A stretch of DNA of 64,000 nucleotides from Woeseiaceae bacterium (GCA_021773115.1 JAJFKS010000006.1:1-64000); one strand, 5' to 3'. Positions 45,989-56,722 are shown, numbered from the stretch's first letter. Made by a program: numbers and translations. Notes: a model not told the origin generated them from the sequence alone.

Positions 45989-46762
45989 ATGCAACGTAAT
46001 CGAACGCCCAACCCAGTATTTCTATCCCAGGCCCGCTGGCTTGTGGTCGCGCTTTTGCTTGGCGGACTGGTCGCCTGTGCCGGCAAGGACGAAGTGCAAA
46101 CTGAGGTCCAGAACATAACGGAAGCCTATGAGCTCGCACAGCAGTCGGTTGAACGCAAGAACTACCGCAAGGGCATTCAGATTTTTGAGGCTATCCAGGC
46201 ACGTTATCCGTTCAGTGATTTGTCACGACAGATTCAGCTTGAGCTGCTACACGCTTACTACCAGAGCGGCCAGCGCGAACAGGCAATTGAAACCGCTGAT
46301 ACATTTATGCGCGAGAATCCGATACACCCGCGTGTCGACTACGCACTCTATATAAAGGGACTGTCGTACTACGAATCAGGGGCCGGCTTCCTTGAGCGAT
46401 GGTTCAGACGCGACGTCACAACGCGTCCGCCAATCGAAGTCGATCTTGCCTACAGTGCGTTGCGGCGCCTGGTTGAGCGGTTCCCGACAAGCGAATATGC
46501 AGCTGACGCCGAGCAACGCATGATCGCCATCAAAGAACGCATGTCTGCCTACGAAAATCATGTCGCGGATTATTATCTGCGCCGTGGTGCATACGTTGCG
46601 GCTGTAAATCGTGCAAAAAGTGCGCTGGAGGAATACAACGGCGCCAGCGGCAACGAGACTTCTCTCAGGATCATGGTCGAAGCCTATGAGAGTATGGGTA
46701 TGGACGACCTGGCTGCCGACGCACGTCGAGTCCTCGCCGCAAATTTCCCCGACGAGGGTTAG
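45989..46762 (+). CDS. bamD: Outer-membrane assembly lipoprotein BamD
   Basis: A 257-residue lipoprotein: signal peptide with lipobox GGLVAC (lipidated Cys30), then five TPR-like helical repeats (YELAQQSVERKNYRKGIQIFE and following). It is an essential part of the BAM complex that inserts beta-barrels. Length and position opposite rluD are conserved. Confidence 0.97.
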   Translation: MQRNRTPNPVFLSQARWLVVALLLGGLVACAGKDEVQTEVQNITEAYELAQQSVERKNYRKGIQIFEAIQARYPFSDLSRQIQLELLHAYYQSGQREQAIETADTFMRENPIHPRVDYALYIKGLSYYESGAGFLERWFRRDVTTRPPIEVDLAYSALRRLVERFPTSEYAADAEQRMIAIKERMSAYENHVADYYLRRGAYVAAVNRAKSALEEYNGASGNETSLRIMVEAYESMGMDDLAADARRVLAANFPDEG

Positions 46763-46775
46763 GCGACGTCGAGCG

Positions 46776-48413
46776 CTAGTCGTTTAGCGGGAATTTGTAA
46801 CCTGAAGTGATTGGGTAGCGCCAGTCACGACCAAATGCTCGCCCACTAATTCGAATACCCGGCGGCGCCTGTCGGCGCTTGTACTCATTGCGTTTGACCA
46901 GTTCGAGAATTCTTGTAACCGTGGCACGATCGTATCCGCGCTCCATGATTTCAGCCACCGATAAATCGTCAACAATAAAAGCCTCGAGAATGGGATCGAG
47001 CACGTCGTAACCCGGAAGTGTGTCGCTGTCTTTTTGATCAGGGCGAAGCTCGGCGGACGGCTCACGCGTAATGACGCGCTCCGGGATCACCTCAGCAACT
47101 TTATTGCGATAGCGCGCGAGGCGATAAACCATTGTCTTCGTGCAATCCTTGATCGGCGCGAATCCACCTGCCATATCACCGTAAAGTGTCGCGTAACCGA
47201 CCGCCATCTCGCTCTTGTTGCCCGTTGTCAGCAGCATGCGCCCGGTCTTGTTGGAAATCGCCATCAAGAGCAATCCCCGACATCGTGCCTGAATATTTTC
47301 TTCGGTTGCATCCGGCTCACGTTCACCCAGAATCGGATCCAGCTGCTTGATCGTCGCCGCGTAGATCGGCTCGATCGGAATGACGTCATAACGAATGCCC
47401 AGCAACGCGGCCTGCTTTGCCGCATCTTCCTGGCTCATGGTTGACGTATAGCGAAACGGCATCATGGCGGCACGCACCTTGTCTCTGCCAATTGCATCGC
47501 AAGCAATCGTTGCGACGAGCGCCGAATCGATGCCGCCCGACAAACCGAGTATGACGCCCGGAAAACCGTGTTTTCGCACGTAATCCCGTGTCCCGGTGAC
47601 CAGTGCCTTGTACACCTTGGCCTCGGTTTCCGGTTCGTTCGCGCATACACCGCGCTCCGGTTCGACGCCGCGAGAGGTCGCATGTAGCGTGACCAGGTGC
47701 AGGCCCTCATCGAACGAGGGTGCGCGAAACCCGACTTCTCCCTTTGAGTCCATGACGAACGATCCGCCATCGAATACCAGTTCATCCTGGCCGCCGACCA
47801 TGTTGACGTAGACCAGTGGTATTTCGTTCTCGGCGACTCTGCGCCGCAGTTCGGCTTCGCGACTGGACTGGCTGTTCAATTCAAAGGGCGAGCCGTTGAT
47901 CATGACAATGCATTCAGCCCCGGCCGATCGACTGGCCCTCATCGGTGCCGCGGCCCATGCGTCCTCACAGATAATGAGACCGATCCGAATACCGTTGATC
48001 TTGAAGACCGCAGGGTTTTTGCCGGGAGTGAAATAGCGCTTTTCGTCAAACACGCTGTAATTCGGCAACAGCAGCTTGCGGTAACGGGTGAGCACTGAGC
48101 CATCACGGAATACGACGCAGGAGTTGTATATCTGGCCGTCGGCGTACTCGGGAAATCCGATCAGGATGGCAATACCGTTGACGGTTCTCTGGATCTCAGC
48201 CAGTGCGTTTTCGACCTTGTAGCGCAGGCCGGCGTGAAACAGCAGGTCCTCGGGTGGGTACCCGCAAATGCTCAATTCCGGAAATACGACCAGGTCCGCG
48301 CGCAGTTCATCTCGCGCGCGACTCGCATAGTCGACAATTTTTGCCGTGTTGCCGACCACATCACCAACAGCCAGGTCCAGCTGGGCGAGTGCGACTTTGA
48401 CCGATTGGGCCAT
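46776..48413 (-). CDS. nadE: Glutamine-dependent NAD+ synthetase
   Basis: A 545-residue two-domain enzyme. The nitrilase-type glutaminase (residues 1-260) has Glu46 in VVFPELSICGY, Lys in KLLLPNYSVFDEKRYF and Cys in IICEDAW. The synthetase domain has the ATP P-loop LSGGIDSAL and TTGNKSE. It converts deamido-NAD to NAD. It begins 2 bp after the sucD stop, so it is read with sucCD. Confidence 0.96.
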   Translation of the reverse strand: MAQSVKVALAQLDLAVGDVVGNTAKIVDYASRARDELRADLVVFPELSICGYPPEDLLFHAGLRYKVENALAEIQRTVNGIAILIGFPEYADGQIYNSCVVFRDGSVLTRYRKLLLPNYSVFDEKRYFTPGKNPAVFKINGIRIGLIICEDAWAAAPMRASRSAGAECIVMINGSPFELNSQSSREAELRRRVAENEIPLVYVNMVGGQDELVFDGGSFVMDSKGEVGFRAPSFDEGLHLVTLHATSRGVEPERGVCANEPETEAKVYKALVTGTRDYVRKHGFPGVILGLSGGIDSALVATIACDAIGRDKVRAAMMPFRYTSTMSQEDAAKQAALLGIRYDVIPIEPIYAATIKQLDPILGEREPDATEENIQARCRGLLLMAISNKTGRMLLTTGNKSEMAVGYATLYGDMAGGFAPIKDCTKTMVYRLARYRNKVAEVIPERVITREPSAELRPDQKDSDTLPGYDVLDPILEAFIVDDLSVAEIMERGYDRATVTRILELVKRNEYKRRQAPPGIRISGRAFGRDWRYPITSGYKFPLND

Positions 48414-48415
48414 AC

Positions 48416-49285
48416 CTAGCCGATGATTTCCTGCATTTTCGAGCCCAGTTCTGCCGGTGATCGAACCGTCACAACGCCGGCTTTTTCCAGGGCCGCAAAC
48501 TTGTCATCAGCCGTACCCTTACCGCCCGCGATAATAGCACCGGCGTGGCCCATTCGTTTTCCTGGTGGGGCTGTCACACCCGCGATGTATGCGACCACTG
48601 GCTTGCTGACGTTGCTCTGGATAAATTCGGCCGCCGCCTCTTCATCGGTACCACCGATCTCGCCGACCATGATAATGCCGTCGGTATCCGGGTCGTCCTG
48701 GAACAACTCGAGACACTCGATGAAATTCATGCCGCGTACCGGATCGCCGCCAATTCCGATGCAGGTGCTTTGACCGAGACCGTTCGTGCTTGTCTGATAG
48801 ACGGCCTCGTAGGTCAGCGTGCCCGATCTCGACACGACGCCGATGCGGCCTTTCTGGTGAATAAAGCCAGGCATGATGCCAATTTTGCATTCTTCCGGCG
48901 TAATGATACCCGGGCAGTTCGGCCCGATCAGGCGACAATCGTAGTCACGCAGCGCGGATTTCACCTTGACCATGTCGTTCACCGGAATACCCTCAGTGAT
49001 GCACACGATCAGTTTGACGCCACCGTCAGCGGCTTCGAGTATCGCATCCGCCGCAAATGGTGGTGGCACATAAATCATGCTGACATCAGCGCCTGTCGCA
49101 TCGACGGCGTCGCGAACCGTGTTGTAAACCGGCACACCGAGATGGTCCTGACCACCACGGCCGGGTGTGACGCCCGCAACGACTTTGGTACCGTATTCAA
49201 TGCACTGTTCGGTGTGGAATGAACCCTGGTTGCCGGTGATTCCCTGGCACAGGACTTTGCTGTCTTTGTTTACCAAAATACTCAT
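48416..49285 (-). CDS. sucD: Succinyl-CoA synthetase alpha subunit
   Basis: A 289-residue subunit with the CoA-binding Rossmann part ([16 protein letters not shown]), [10 protein letters not shown] and the phospho-His loop [10 protein letters not shown]. With SucC it forms succinate, CoA and ATP from succinyl-CoA in the TCA cycle. Standard length. Confidence 0.97.
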   Translation of the reverse strand: MSILVNKDSKVLCQGITGNQGSFHTEQCIEYGTKVVAGVTPGRGGQDHLGVPVYNTVRDAVDATGADVSMIYVPPPFAADAILEAADGGVKLIVCITEGIPVNDMVKVKSALRDYDCRLIGPNCPGIITPEECKIGIMPGFIHQKGRIGVVSRSGTLTYEAVYQTSTNGLGQSTCIGIGGDPVRGMNFIECLELFQDDPDTDGIIMVGEIGGTDEEAAAEFIQSNVSKPVVAYIAGVTAPPGKRMGHAGAIIAGGKGTADDKFAALEKAGVVTVRSPAELGSKMQEIIG

Positions 49286-49298
49286 TAAGTACTACTCG

Positions 49299-50459
49299 TC
49301 AGGCTGCCGAAGCAACGGCTTTGCGGGCTGCGTCGGTGAGATCCTCGGCGGCGATAATGTCGAGTCCACTGGCAGCCAGTAACTCGCGTCCTTTTGTAAC
49401 GTTCGTGCCTTCCAGGCGAACGACGACCGGCACTTCAACGCCGACCTCCTTCACCGCACTGATAATGCCTTCTGCAATCAGGTCACAGCGCACGATGCCA
49501 CCAAAGATATTAACGAGAATCGCGGAAACATTCTTATTCGAGAGAATCAGTTTGAAGGCGACAGCAACGCGCTCTGCTGTGGCGCCACCACCGACATCGA
49601 GGAAGTTAGCGGGCTCCCCACCGTGCAACTTGATCAGATCCATCGTTGCCATCGCGAGTCCGGCACCATTCACCATGCAGGCGATATTGCCGTCGAGTGA
49701 CACGTAGTTGAGATCGTGTTCCGCGGCCTTGCGTTCGGCGTCGTCTTCTTGCGTCGGATCGCGCAGCTCGGCGATTTTCGTCTGTCGAAACAGTGCGCTG
49801 CCGTCAATATTGATCTTGCCGTCCAACGCGATGACATCGCCTGCCTTGTTGGTAATCAGCGGATTCACTTCGATAAGGCTTGCATCGGTATCAAGGTAGA
49901 GTTGGTAGAGTTTCTTGACCAGGTCGCCGAACTGGCGCATTTGCTTCTTGTCAAGCCCAAGTCCAAACGCGAGCTGGCGCGCCTGGTAGTCCTGCAGTCC
50001 GGCATCCGGCGCAATGGCGACCGAGAATATCTTTTCCGGCGTTTCGGCCGCGACTTTCTCGATGTCCATGCCGCCCGCTGCCGAGGCGATGAACGAAATT
50101 CGACTGACTTCGCGATCGACCAGCATGCTGAGATAGAGCTCACGGTCGATCTCTGAACCTTCCTCGACGTAGACGACGTTCACCGGGAGTCCCGTCGGGC
50201 CTGTCTGGTAAGTGACCAGCGTCATGCCAAGCATTTCGTCAGCGAATGTGCGCACCTGTTCAAGCGTTTTCGCGAGTTTTACGCCGCCGGCCTTGCCGCG
50301 ACCGCCTGTATGCGCCTGGGCTTTGACGACCCAGAGCTTGCCGCCAAGCTCTTTGGCCGCATTGACAGCTGCCTCAGGCGAATGAACCGGCTTGCCGCGC
50401 GGAACGACGATGCCGTATTCCGCGAATAATCGCTTTGATTGATATTCGTGAAGATTCAT
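49299..50459 (-). CDS. sucC: Succinyl-CoA synthetase beta subunit
   Basis: A 386-residue ATP-grasp subunit: [17 protein letters not shown], the nucleotide site [15 protein letters not shown], and [17 protein letters not shown]. It starts the sucC-sucD-nadE minus-strand unit and is divergent from pilS. Lengths match E. coli SucC (388). Confidence 0.97.
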   Translation of the reverse strand: MNLHEYQSKRLFAEYGIVVPRGKPVHSPEAAVNAAKELGGKLWVVKAQAHTGGRGKAGGVKLAKTLEQVRTFADEMLGMTLVTYQTGPTGLPVNVVYVEEGSEIDRELYLSMLVDREVSRISFIASAAGGMDIEKVAAETPEKIFSVAIAPDAGLQDYQARQLAFGLGLDKKQMRQFGDLVKKLYQLYLDTDASLIEVNPLITNKAGDVIALDGKINIDGSALFRQTKIAELRDPTQEDDAERKAAEHDLNYVSLDGNIACMVNGAGLAMATMDLIKLHGGEPANFLDVGGGATAERVAVAFKLILSNKNVSAILVNIFGGIVRCDLIAEGIISAVKEVGVEVPVVVRLEGTNVTKGRELLAASGLDIIAAEDLTDAARKAVASAA

Positions 50460-50564
50460 TGGATTTCTTTTGTTGGAAAGAGGGTCTTTCGCACAGTCGC
50501 GAAAATGTTGATGTATTTTGTCGGTTTGCAGGACCCATGTCCATATTCAGTCTACAATTCGCGC

Positions 50565-52253
50565 ATGACGCAGGCACAAACCGAGACTTCTCTGAAACGG
50601 ACTTTCCGCAGCAGTCGGGACGCCCTGATACAAAAAGCCATCGATGAACCGGACTTAAGTTGGCGGGTACTCGGTACCCTCAATGTCTTTCGACTGTTGA
50701 TCGGCATCACGATGATCGCCTTGTTCATGATCCGAACCGACCCGAGATTTTTCGGTCATGCGAATCCCGTTCTGTATGCCGCAACGGTTTCCGGCTACCT
50801 GGTAGTCGCCATTCTGTCAGCAGTCGCCATTCGACAGCGCAGGCTCTCGGTGAAAACCCTGGCAACTACCCAGATAGTCATCGACATCGTTGCGATCGTC
50901 CTGATGATGCATGCCAGCAGCGGTATTTCGAGTGGAATCGGTGGATTGCTTGTGATTTTCGTCGGTGCGGGCAGCCTCGTGCTGCCGGCGAGGTATCCGG
51001 CGATACTGGCCGCGCTGGCCACGTTCGCCATTCTCGGCCAGCAGGCTCTTTCTCAATTTCTGAGCATGGCCGCACCAACGAACTACCCGGCCGCCGGCAT
51101 CTTGAGTGGCATCATTTTTGCGATTGCCATGGCGGCACAACCGCTCGCGCGCAGTATTCAGGCCAGTGAAGCGCTTGCACGGCAGTTTGGCGTCGACCTG
51201 AAAAACCTTTCCGAGCTCAACCAGTATATCGTCCAGCACCTGCGCGAAAGTATTGTCGTTGTTGACGAGGCTGACGAAGTTCGCCTCATCAATAGTTCCG
51301 CCACTCGATTGCTCGGACTGGACGACGTGCAAGCCGGCACGCCATTCCGCAGCATTTTCGAACCACTGGGTGATCACATTGCTATCTGGCGCAACGATTT
51401 ATCCGCATCATCGCACCAGGAATTTACGCTGACGACAGACGACGATATCACCCGGGTCACCGCCCACCTTGCACCGCTAGGAAAAAACGACCAGAGGAAT
51501 GGCCCAATCATGATTTTTCTTGAGGATGTCAGTTTGATTAATGCCCGCGTGCAGCAATCCAAGCTTGCTTCGCTGGGCCGCCTGAGTGCCAGCATCGCCC
51601 ACGAAATTCGCAATCCGGTCGGTGCCATGAGCCATGCGGCACAATTGCTGGCCGAATCCAGCGAGCTGACCGACGACGACGTACGCCTTACCGAAATCAT
51701 CCAGACTCACTCCAATCGCGTCAGCCATATTATCGACAATGTATTGCAGCTCTCGCGACGAGAATCGAGTCGGCCCGAACGGCTTCCATTGAGAACCTGG
51801 CTCGGCGAGTTCGTTGAAGAATTTACTCGCACGCTGGAATTGCAGGAAGGTGAACTGACCATCGGTGACATTTCGGATGAGCTTGAGGCGCGCATGGACC
51901 CGGGGCATCTGCATCAGGTCTTATGGAATCTTTGTGACAATGCGGTCAAATATGCGAGCGAGACCGGCGGCATCATGGTCGAGATTCAGGCTGGGCGCAC
52001 ACAGGGCCATGGGCGTCCCTATATAGAAGTGCTCGATTGCGGGCTCGGCGTTGACAAAGCGACGGCCGATCAGATTTTCGAGCCATTCTTTACGGCCCGA
52101 TCCGGCGGCACCGGATTGGGGCTCTATATATCACGGGAGCTGTGCGACCTGAATCGTGCGACGCTGGTTTACCTTGACCGCCCCCGTGGAGGCAGTATCT
52201 TTCGTATCGTATTTTCGGACCCCAATCGCTGGGACACACAGGACCAAGAATGA
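50565..52253 (+). CDS. pilS: Sensor histidine kinase PilS
   Basis: A 562-residue kinase from MTQAQTE. Six membrane helices (about 40-200), a PAS domain (LNQYIVQHLRESIVVVDEADEV), then HisKA with SIAHEIRNPVGAMSHA and a catalytic domain (N-box LWNLCDNAVKYA, GGTGLGLYIS). It detects unused pilin in the membrane and controls PilR. It overlaps pilR by 4 bp. Confidence 0.95.
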   Translation: MTQAQTETSLKRTFRSSRDALIQKAIDEPDLSWRVLGTLNVFRLLIGITMIALFMIRTDPRFFGHANPVLYAATVSGYLVVAILSAVAIRQRRLSVKTLATTQIVIDIVAIVLMMHASSGISSGIGGLLVIFVGAGSLVLPARYPAILAALATFAILGQQALSQFLSMAAPTNYPAAGILSGIIFAIAMAAQPLARSIQASEALARQFGVDLKNLSELNQYIVQHLRESIVVVDEADEVRLINSSATRLLGLDDVQAGTPFRSIFEPLGDHIAIWRNDLSASSHQEFTLTTDDDITRVTAHLAPLGKNDQRNGPIMIFLEDVSLINARVQQSKLASLGRLSASIAHEIRNPVGAMSHAAQLLAESSELTDDDVRLTEIIQTHSNRVSHIIDNVLQLSRRESSRPERLPLRTWLGEFVEEFTRTLELQEGELTIGDISDELEARMDPGHLHQVLWNLCDNAVKYASETGGIMVEIQAGRTQGHGRPYIEVLDCGLGVDKATADQIFEPFFTARSGGTGLGLYISRELCDLNRATLVYLDRPRGGSIFRIVFSDPNRWDTQDQE

Positions 52254-53545
52254 AGCAACCGCTTGCGCTCGTTATTGATGACGAGCCCGACATATGCGAA
52301 CTACTGAGCCTCACGCTTGACCGCATGGGCGTGCATACTCGGACGGCCATGAATGTGGCGGACGCCAAAGCATTGTTGGGCAGGCACACATTCAACATTT
52401 GCCTGACTGACATGCGCTTGCCGGACGGCGACGGGCTTGAGCTCGTTGAATGGATTCAAACCCATGCGCCCGGACTACCGGTTGCTGTCATCACCGCCCA
52501 TGGCAATATTGAGACCGCGGTGCAAGCGCTAAAACTTGGCGCGTTTGATTTCGTCTCGAAACCGCTCGATCTCGCGAATTTGCGCAAGATCGTTGAAAAC
52601 GCACTGAAAATTGCTGTTGCAACAGCTCAAGACTCCCAGTTACTTGGCGACTCCCCTAGCATGCATGAGCTTCGCGGCATGATTGACCGGGTCGCGCGTT
52701 CTCAGGCACCCGTGCATATCAGTGGCGAATCGGGTACCGGCAAGGAACTGGTCGCCCGGCTGATTCACGACAGCGGACCGCGGGCGACTGCTCCTTTTGT
52801 CCCCGTCAACTGTGGCGCGATACCCACCGAGCTCATGGAGAGTGAATTTTTTGGGCACCGTAAAGGCAGTTTCACCGGTGCGATCAGCGACAAAGCCGGA
52901 TTATTTCAATGTGCCGAGAATGGCACGCTTTTCCTCGACGAAATTGCCGACTTGCCGCTCGCGATGCAGGTCAAGTTGTTGCGAGTCATCCAGGAAAAAA
53001 AGGTGCGAGCGGTTGGCGCGTCGACTGAAACGACGGTCGATGTCCGGGTTCTGTCGGCGACGCACAGAAACCTTGCGGAAATGGTTGCGAGCGGAGGATT
53101 TCGAGAGGACCTTTATTACCGCATCAATGTCATTGAGATCAACGTACCCGCACTGCGTGACCGAGGCGACGATGTGATGATGCTGGCGGATCACATCCTC
53201 GCAAGACTGAATTCAAACGCATTGCTGCACGAAGACTGCCGTACTGCGCTGTTAGGCTACGCGTTCCCGGGCAACGTTCGCGAACTCGAGAATATGCTGG
53301 AGCGTGCCGTGACCTTATGCGTCAGCGGCATCATCACTGGAGCCGACCTGCATATGCGAGAAAGCCCGGAAAAGGTTCCGGGGAGCCTGACAGAGGGACT
53401 CGGTGGCCAGGTCGAGGACGTGCAACGTCAGGCAATCATCAATGCGCTTGAGAAAACCCGTTACAACAAGACGGCAGCCGCCAAATTGCTGGGACTGACC
53501 TTCCGGCAGCTCCGGTATCGCATCAAGAAGCTGGGCATTGACTGA
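52250..53545 (+). CDS. pilR: Sigma-54 response regulator PilR
   Basis: A 431-residue NtrC-type activator. Receiver domain with phospho-Asp in LTDMRLPDGDGLELV, AAA+ domain with GESGTGKE and the sigma-54 loop GSFTGA, and a Fis-type HTH at the end (YNKTAAAKLLGLTFRQLRYR). The loop is GSFTGA rather than GAFTGA, a common functional variant. It should activate the pilA promoter just downstream. Confidence 0.97.
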   Translation: MKQPLALVIDDEPDICELLSLTLDRMGVHTRTAMNVADAKALLGRHTFNICLTDMRLPDGDGLELVEWIQTHAPGLPVAVITAHGNIETAVQALKLGAFDFVSKPLDLANLRKIVENALKIAVATAQDSQLLGDSPSMHELRGMIDRVARSQAPVHISGESGTGKELVARLIHDSGPRATAPFVPVNCGAIPTELMESEFFGHRKGSFTGAISDKAGLFQCAENGTLFLDEIADLPLAMQVKLLRVIQEKKVRAVGASTETTVDVRVLSATHRNLAEMVASGGFREDLYYRINVIEINVPALRDRGDDVMMLADHILARLNSNALLHEDCRTALLGYAFPGNVRELENMLERAVTLCVSGIITGADLHMRESPEKVPGSLTEGLGGQVEDVQRQAIINALEKTRYNKTAAAKLLGLTFRQLRYRIKKLGID

Positions 53546-53552
53546 CAAATAT

Positions 53553-53578
53553 TGTCACTTTCTGACGCAGAAGTGACA
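53553..53578. promoter_or_regulatory. Probable PilR enhancer site upstream of pilA
   Basis: The arms TGTCACTT and AAGTGACA, extended inward by CTG/CAG, form an inverted repeat 8 bp after the pilR stop and about 125-150 bp before the expected pilA transcription start. PilR in Pseudomonas recognises TGTC-containing repeats at a similar distance. A further TGTC lies at 53596. No T-run follows, so it is not a clean terminator. Confidence 0.55.
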
Positions 53579-53676
53579 TTCGAAGCGGCTTTTGTCAGCG
53601 ATCGCAGACGCTGATAATTCTTGAGAGATCCCGTATCTTTCTTTAAAATCAGTATCATACTGAATCATCCACGAAC

Positions 53677-53693
53677 TTGGCACGGCGCTTGCT
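53677..53693 (+). promoter_or_regulatory. Sigma-54 promoter of the major pilin gene
   Basis: TTGGCACGGCGCTTGCT matches the sigma-54 consensus (TGGCACG-N4-TTGCW) perfectly. It lies 69 bp before the first pilin start. Confidence 0.93.
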
Positions 53694-53761
53694 TTGTCAT
53701 TGCTACAGGCGATTTTCGCCGTTCGATTTTGATTACGCAAGCAGTTCCAGGAGATTACGAA

Positions 53762-54193
53762 ATGAAGAAGCAACACGGTTTTACACTGATCGAACTTATG
53801 ATCGTTGTCGCGATCATCGGTATCCTCGCCGCCATCGCGATTCCGGCTTACTCGGACTACACGATTCGCGCACAGGTATCTGAAGGTCTGACGCTTGCCG
53901 GCGGCGCGAAAGCAGCTGTTAGTGAGTTTGCAATGGACCGCGGCGCAATGCCGGCAGATAATGATGAAGCTGGCCTCGCACCCGGTGGTAGCATCAATGG
54001 TAAGTACACGGAATCGGTCACAAACCTTGCTGGCGTAGTTACGATTGTTTACGGTGGCACCAGTGCGCATGCAGACCTCGTGGGTGACACGCTGGTGCTG
54101 TCAGCCGTACTTTCGACGGGTAGCGTTATCTGGGCATGTCCTTCAGCTAGCGGCACCGTACTGCCCAAGCATCGCCCGGCGACCTGCCGCTAG
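53762..54193 (+). CDS. pilA: Type IV pilin, first copy
   Basis: A 143-residue prepilin with leader MKKQHG cleaved before Phe7 and the conserved Glu5 (residue 11) in [22 protein letters not shown]-terminal disulfide is probable between Cys in IWACPS and in PATCR. The ATG at 53762 follows AGGAG. It is directly behind the sigma-54 promoter and before a strong terminator, so it should be the main pilus subunit. Confidence 0.95.
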   Translation: MKKQHGFTLIELMIVVAIIGILAAIAIPAYSDYTIRAQVSEGLTLAGGAKAAVSEFAMDRGAMPADNDEAGLAPGGSINGKYTESVTNLAGVVTIVYGGTSAHADLVGDTLVLSAVLSTGSVIWACPSASGTVLPKHRPATCR

Positions 54194-54228
54194 CCTTTGG
54201 TTAGAATTAACCAGACGTGCTATACAGG

Positions 54229-54256
54229 AAAGCCCCGGCACGCCGGGGCTTTTCTT
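54229..54256 (+). terminator. Intrinsic terminator after the first pilin gene
   Basis: The stem AAAGCCCCGG/CCGGGGCTTT with a CACG loop is followed by TCTTT. It lies 36 bp after the first pilin stop and 29 bp before the second pilin start, so it limits read-through and favours the first pilin. Confidence 0.9.
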
Positions 54257-54284
54257 TGACGTACGACCTCATCGGGACACGGAA

Positions 54285-54797
54285 ATGCGCGACGTAAATG
54301 GGAAGTTCGAGCAGGGTTTCACGTTGATTGAGCTCATGATCGTCGTTGCGATCATCGGTATTCTCGCCACAATGGCGATTTCTGCGTACCAGACTTATAC
54401 GGTGCGAGCGCAAGTGGCCGAAGCACTCAACATGGCGGCTCATGCGAAAGTACCGATTGTCGATGCATTTAATAACACCGGCGTACCCCCCGCTGGGCGC
54501 GTCGAAGCCGGAATGACGGCGCCGCCGACCGACAGCCAGGGCTCGTATGTATCGCAGGTCGATATCGTGAATGGCCGTGTGGACGTCACAATGGGCAACA
54601 ATGCCAATGCCGATGTCATTGGGGATATCATTTCGTTTACCCCGTATCTCACGAGCGGCCGTGGCGTTATCTGGCGTTGTGGGGCCGCACCCGCACCCGC
54701 CGGCAGCGTACTGATGTCGGACGGCGGAGGCAATTCGACCGCTTATCTCGCACCGACACTCGAGACGCGTTATATGCCGTCCGTTTGCCGCCCTTGA
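54285..54797 (+). CDS. Type IV pilin, second copy
   Basis: A 170-residue prepilin with an 11-residue leader (MRDVNGKFEQG) and Glu16 as the +5 residue in [20 protein letters not shown]. The N-terminal helix equals that of the first pilin; the globular part diverges and is longer, with a disulfide candidate between WRCG and SVCRP. It lies beyond the terminator, so it is expected at lower level or under other conditions, perhaps as an alternative or minor pilin. Confidence 0.93.
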   Translation: MRDVNGKFEQGFTLIELMIVVAIIGILATMAISAYQTYTVRAQVAEALNMAAHAKVPIVDAFNNTGVPPAGRVEAGMTAPPTDSQGSYVSQVDIVNGRVDVTMGNNANADVIGDIISFTPYLTSGRGVIWRCGAAPAPAGSVLMSDGGGNSTAYLAPTLETRYMPSVCRP

Positions 54798-54958
54798 GGG
54801 ACCGAGATATCCCGGCTGATCTGCCCACATCGGCTGAATGTCAGCGTTTTACTTAATCAATTTCCGTAACTGTGAACGACAGCACAAAATCGAGTTGAAT
54901 CGGGAACTTGGATCAGTGAGACTGTGAAGCTCAATGAATCACGAAAGCACTGACTCTC

Positions 54959-56677
54959 ATGGTGGCAACGGCTTCACAAACTAACCTCGCTGGCCTGCCC
55001 AGGCGAATGGTCCAGGATGGCATTATTTCTGAAGAACAGCTTCAGGAAGCCACGGAAGCCGCAAGAAATGCCAAACAGTCACTGATCGCCTACCTGGTCA
55101 CCGAAGAACTCGCTGAAGCACGAGCCATCGCAGTTGCCGCCTCTCACGAATTCGGCGTCCCTCTGCTCGATCTTGACGCAATTGAGATTGATCTTGATGT
55201 CGTCCGTGCGGTCGACCAGAAACTCATCAATAAGCATAGGGTGCTGCCGCTTGTAAAGCGCGGCCAGCGGATCTTCCTTGGCATCTCCGACCCCACAAAC
55301 CTGCAAGCTATCGATGACATCAAGTTTGCGACCAGCCTTCGCATCGACCCGGTGGTGGTTGAGCAGGACAAGCTTGAAGAACGAATTACCAAGGCGATCG
55401 AAGCGGTCGATACCAGCATGTCCGGTCTCGATGACGACGATTTCGATCTCGAGAATCTCGATATCGCCGGCGAGAATGACGAAAAGGAAGAAGATCATCG
55501 GGACGACGTTGAAGACGCACCGGTCGTCCGATTTGTGAACAAGGTTTTGCTGGATGCGATAAAGCGCGGCGCATCCGACGTCCACTTCGAACCCTACGAA
55601 AAGATTTTTCGCGTCCGTACCCGCCTCGACGGCGTATTGTCCGAAGTTGCGACACCGCCTGTCATTCTGGCAAACAAAGTCTGTGCTCGCCTCAAAGTGA
55701 TGTCACGAATGGACATCGCCGAGCGTCGTGTACCGCAGGACGGACGTATAAAGATGCGCCTGTCAAAGAATCGTGCCATCGATTTTCGTGTCAACACCTG
55801 TCCAACATTGTTCGGCGAGAAAATCGTACTGCGTATTCTGGACCCATCCAGCGCCAAGCTCGGTATCGAAATGCTCGGTTACGAAGACCACCAGCGTGAG
55901 CTCTACGAAAAGCACCTCGCCAAACCTTACGGCATGATCCTCGTTACCGGACCCACCGGTTCGGGTAAGACGGTATCGCTGTACACCGGTTTGAACATTT
56001 TGAACACGGAAGACCGCAACATTTCGACGGCCGAAGACCCGGCGGAAATCAACTTACCAGGCATTAACCAAGTCAACGTGAACCCGAAGGTCGGGTTGAC
56101 GTTCGCATCGGCATTGAAAGCCTTCCTGCGCCAGGATCCGGACGTCATCATGGTCGGCGAGATTCGTGACCTTGAGACGGCGGAAATTGCGATCAAGGCC
56201 GCACAAACGGGCCACCTGGTGTTGTCGACGCTGCATACCAACGATGCGCCGAAAACACTGACTCGAATGGTCGATATGGGCGTCAAACCCTACGCGATCG
56301 CGACCTCAATCAGCCTGATTATCGCCCAGCGTCTGGCGCGACGTTTGTGCGACATTTGCAAGGAAGTCCGGGATATCCCGCGTGAGGCCCTTGAAAAAGA
56401 GGGCTTTGTGGCGAAGGAACTGGATTCCGGATTGACGATATTTGGACCAAAAGGCTGCAAAGCCTGTAACGGCGGCTACAAAGGCCGGCTTGGCATATTC
56501 CAGGTGATGGAAGTTTCAGAAACCATGGGCCGAATAATAATGGAAGGTGGCAACGCGATGCAGATCGCAGATCAGGCTGCCAAAGAAGGGGTCATCGATT
56601 TACGACGGGCCGGATTGAACAAAGTCAAGGACGGGGTTACAAGCCTTGAGGAGATCAACCGGGTTACCATTGAGTAG
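54959..56677 (+). CDS. pilB: Type IV pilus extension ATPase PilB
   Basis: A 572-residue GspE-family ATPase: N-terminal MshEN-type domain (LPRRMVQDGIISEEQLQEA), an acidic linker (DDDDFDLENLDIAGENDEKEEDH-like, about 158-182), Walker A GPTGSGKT, Asp box AEDPAEI, Walker B VGEIRDLETAEIA, His box and four-Cys zinc site CDIC/CKAC. It powers pilus assembly. 161 bp separate it from the second pilin and contain no gene. Confidence 0.97.
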   Translation: MVATASQTNLAGLPRRMVQDGIISEEQLQEATEAARNAKQSLIAYLVTEELAEARAIAVAASHEFGVPLLDLDAIEIDLDVVRAVDQKLINKHRVLPLVKRGQRIFLGISDPTNLQAIDDIKFATSLRIDPVVVEQDKLEERITKAIEAVDTSMSGLDDDDFDLENLDIAGENDEKEEDHRDDVEDAPVVRFVNKVLLDAIKRGASDVHFEPYEKIFRVRTRLDGVLSEVATPPVILANKVCARLKVMSRMDIAERRVPQDGRIKMRLSKNRAIDFRVNTCPTLFGEKIVLRILDPSSAKLGIEMLGYEDHQRELYEKHLAKPYGMILVTGPTGSGKTVSLYTGLNILNTEDRNISTAEDPAEINLPGINQVNVNPKVGLTFASALKAFLRQDPDVIMVGEIRDLETAEIAIKAAQTGHLVLSTLHTNDAPKTLTRMVDMGVKPYAIATSISLIIAQRLARRLCDICKEVRDIPREALEKEGFVAKELDSGLTIFGPKGCKACNGGYKGRLGIFQVMEVSETMGRIIMEGGNAMQIADQAAKEGVIDLRRAGLNKVKDGVTSLEEINRVTIE

Positions 56678-56722
56678 CATTTGTAGAGATTTACCGAAAA
56701 AACCGGAAAATGGACGACAAAG

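Noticed and set aside
54797..54958. Possible gene between the second pilin and pilB
   Set aside because: Only 161 bp with no supported frame; probably leader and promoter of pilB.
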